Positions 62,923 to 64,000 of a stretch of DNA of 64,000 nt are shown here, one piece after another. The first letter of the stretch is position 1, and every line of letters starts with the position of its first letter. The stretch is from NCBI RefSeq assembly GCF_026314295.1, contig NZ_CP111108.1:186001-250000 (forward strand), in the 5' to 3' direction. Position numbers and translations under genes: made by a program. The DNA comes from Caproicibacterium sp. BJN0003. Lineage in GTDB: Bacteria; Bacillota; Clostridia; Oscillospirales; Acutalibacteraceae. Under the pieces are notes generated by a model. The model was not told where the DNA came from. It did not search any database and worked only from the letters and a program-made list of their open reading frames with translations.

Positions 62923-64000
62923 TGTCATTATCGTCGGCGGAGGCATTATTGGTTGTTCTGTCGCCTATTATCTTTCCAAACGGAATCAGAAAGTTCTGCT
63001 CCTTGAAAAGCGTGATCATGCACAGGGCTCTGCCGGTGCTACAGATGGTGTTGTCAGTTATCATACCAAAAAACCGGGAGCGCAGATGGATTTGGCAGTT
63101 CAGTCTTTAAAGCTCTACCAGACGCTGGAAAGGGAACTGGGAGAGTCCATTGAGTTTGTTCCTGACTGCGGCGGAATGCAGTTGGCAGAAAACAAGGATC
63201 AGTGGGATATGCTCAGTAAGATTGCAGATAAACAGCGCGAAAGCGGTGTGGATATTCGTATGATTTCAGTCGATGAGGCAAGAAAGATTGAACCTCAGCT
63301 GGCACCTGATCTTTATGGAGTGCTTTATGCACCATGCGGAGGCAAAGTAGAGCCGATCAAGCTCACAATGGCATTTTTGCACGCGGCAAAACGGCAGGGA
63401 GCCGAAGTGAAAAACCATCTGGGAGTTACCGAAATCAAAAAAGACAGTGCAGGCGAAGTAACGGGTGTTGTGACCGAAGACGGTAGCTTTTATGAAGCGC
63501 CGAAAGTGGTGATTTCAAGTGGCTCCTGGTCGGCTGAGATTGGAAAAATGGCGGGACTCGATCTGCCGATTAAACCTCGCCGCGGACAGCTTTTAATAAC
63601 AGAAGCGGTTGGTCCGTTTATGCATTGCACAGCACAGTGTGCTTTATATAATGTAATCAAATTTATGCCGGAAACAATTAAAGACCCTAAAATTCTTCAT
63701 ATAGGTGCTTCTCTAAGTATCCATCAAACGAAAAATGGAGGGCTTTTGATCGGGGGTACCCGCGAATGGGCCGGATTTGATCGTTTTAATTCTTTGGAAG
63801 CAGTGGAAGCAATCGCACATCGGGCACTGCGCTTTTTCCCGGCTCTTAAAGATGTCAGCGTCATTCGTGCGTTTGCAGGATTGCGTCCCTATACGCCAGA
63901 TGGCAAGGCATTGATTGGCGGAACAAAAAAAGTGCCGGGTCTTTATCTGGCTGCAGGTCATGAGGGTGATGGAATTGCTTTGGCACCAATTACCGGAAAA
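62912..64000 (+). CDS. FAD-dependent oxidase/dehydrogenase, DAO family (HcnC-like), 3' end outside window
   Basis: About 363 residues are visible from ATG 62912, which overlaps the BFD-like gene by 11 bases; GGGAGGGGA lies upstream. FAD-binding VIIVGGGIIGCSVAYYL (about 5-21), then GATDGVVSYHTKKPG and later RPYTPDGKALIGG with LYLAAGHEGDGIALAP. The D-amino-acid oxidase/sarcosine oxidase-beta family oxidises C-N bonds of amino acids and N-substituted amino acids. Here it should be the substrate-binding subunit of the complex. Missing only a short C-terminus. Confidence 0.9.
   Translation, partial: MKYDVIIVGGGIIGCSVAYYLSKRNQKVLLLEKRDHAQGSAGATDGVVSYHTKKPGAQMDLAVQSLKLYQTLERELGESIEFVPDCGGMQLAENKDQWDMLSKIADKQRESGVDIRMISVDEARKIEPQLAPDLYGVLYAPCGGKVEPIKLTMAFLHAAKRQGAEVKNHLGVTEIKKDSAGEVTGVVTEDGSFYEAPKVVISSGSWSAEIGKMAGLDLPIKPRRGQLLITEAVGPFMHCTAQCALYNVIKFMPETIKDPKILHIGASLSIHQTKNGGLLIGGTREWAGFDRFNSLEAVEAIAHRALRFFPALKDVSVIRAFAGLRPYTPDGKALIGGTKKVPGLYLAAGHEGDGIALAPITGK

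Overview
The window looks like chromosome of an anaerobic, low-to-moderate-GC Firmicute, most likely a member of the Clostridia (an Oscillospirales/Ruminococcaceae-type organism is my best guess). The reasons are consensus sigma-A promoters, strong AAGGAGG ribosome sites, frequent TTG/GTG starts, formate-tetrahydrofolate ligase with cyclodeaminase, amino-acid fermentation genes, and a PBSX-like phage gene set. I see no rRNA, tRNA, IS element or CRISPR array.

Layout: (1) 1-7195, a minus-strand polyol/sugar operon (zinc dehydrogenase, RbsBAC-type ABC transporter, PfkB kinase cut by the window edge) with a divergent ROK regulator and a 28-bp palindrome between them. (2) 7265-17594, a formiminoglutamate/one-carbon region: a 1028-residue SARP-like ATPase regulator divergent from one glutamate formimidoyltransferase, and a facing operon gltS-ftcD-fchA-hutD-fhs-folT. 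Together these would convert formiminoglutamate to glutamate, ammonia and methenyl/formyl-THF. (3) 18012-22301, branched-chain amino acid genes ilvD and leuCD, with a Crp/Fnr-like regulator divergent from leuC across a perfect 28-bp inverted repeat. (4) 22480-29006, a two-component system with an HtrA-type protease carrying seven 27-residue repeats, then a LysR regulator and a DegV protein.

(5) 29188-39008, a compact, fully intact phage structural cassette in PBSX gene order (terminase, portal, protease, decoration, capsid, connectors, LysM protein, hub, spike, gp25, baseplate J, tail protein I, fibre-like). It lacks the sheath, tube and tape-measure module and has no integrase, repressor or lysis gene; I regard it as the most unusual feature. 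(6) 39073-49284, hflX, a flavin reductase, and a complete arginine operon argGHCJBDF preceded by ARG-box-like sites. (7) 49360-50595, a putative glycosyltransferase.

(8) 50771-64000, a PucR-centred amino-acid utilisation locus. A 2-hydroxyacid dehydrogenase and an aminotransferase run leftward. PucR, a five-gene LIV-type ABC transporter, a dipicolinate-synthase-A-like protein and a multi-subunit iron-sulfur/FAD amine dehydrogenase run rightward, the last gene leaving the window. Both control regions carry paired TGGAC-N5-GTCCA sites at identical 31-bp spacing, and the pucR and transporter promoters are each followed at once by a terminator-like hairpin. The likely substrate is an N-substituted or imino amino acid, but its identity cannot be read from the sequence.
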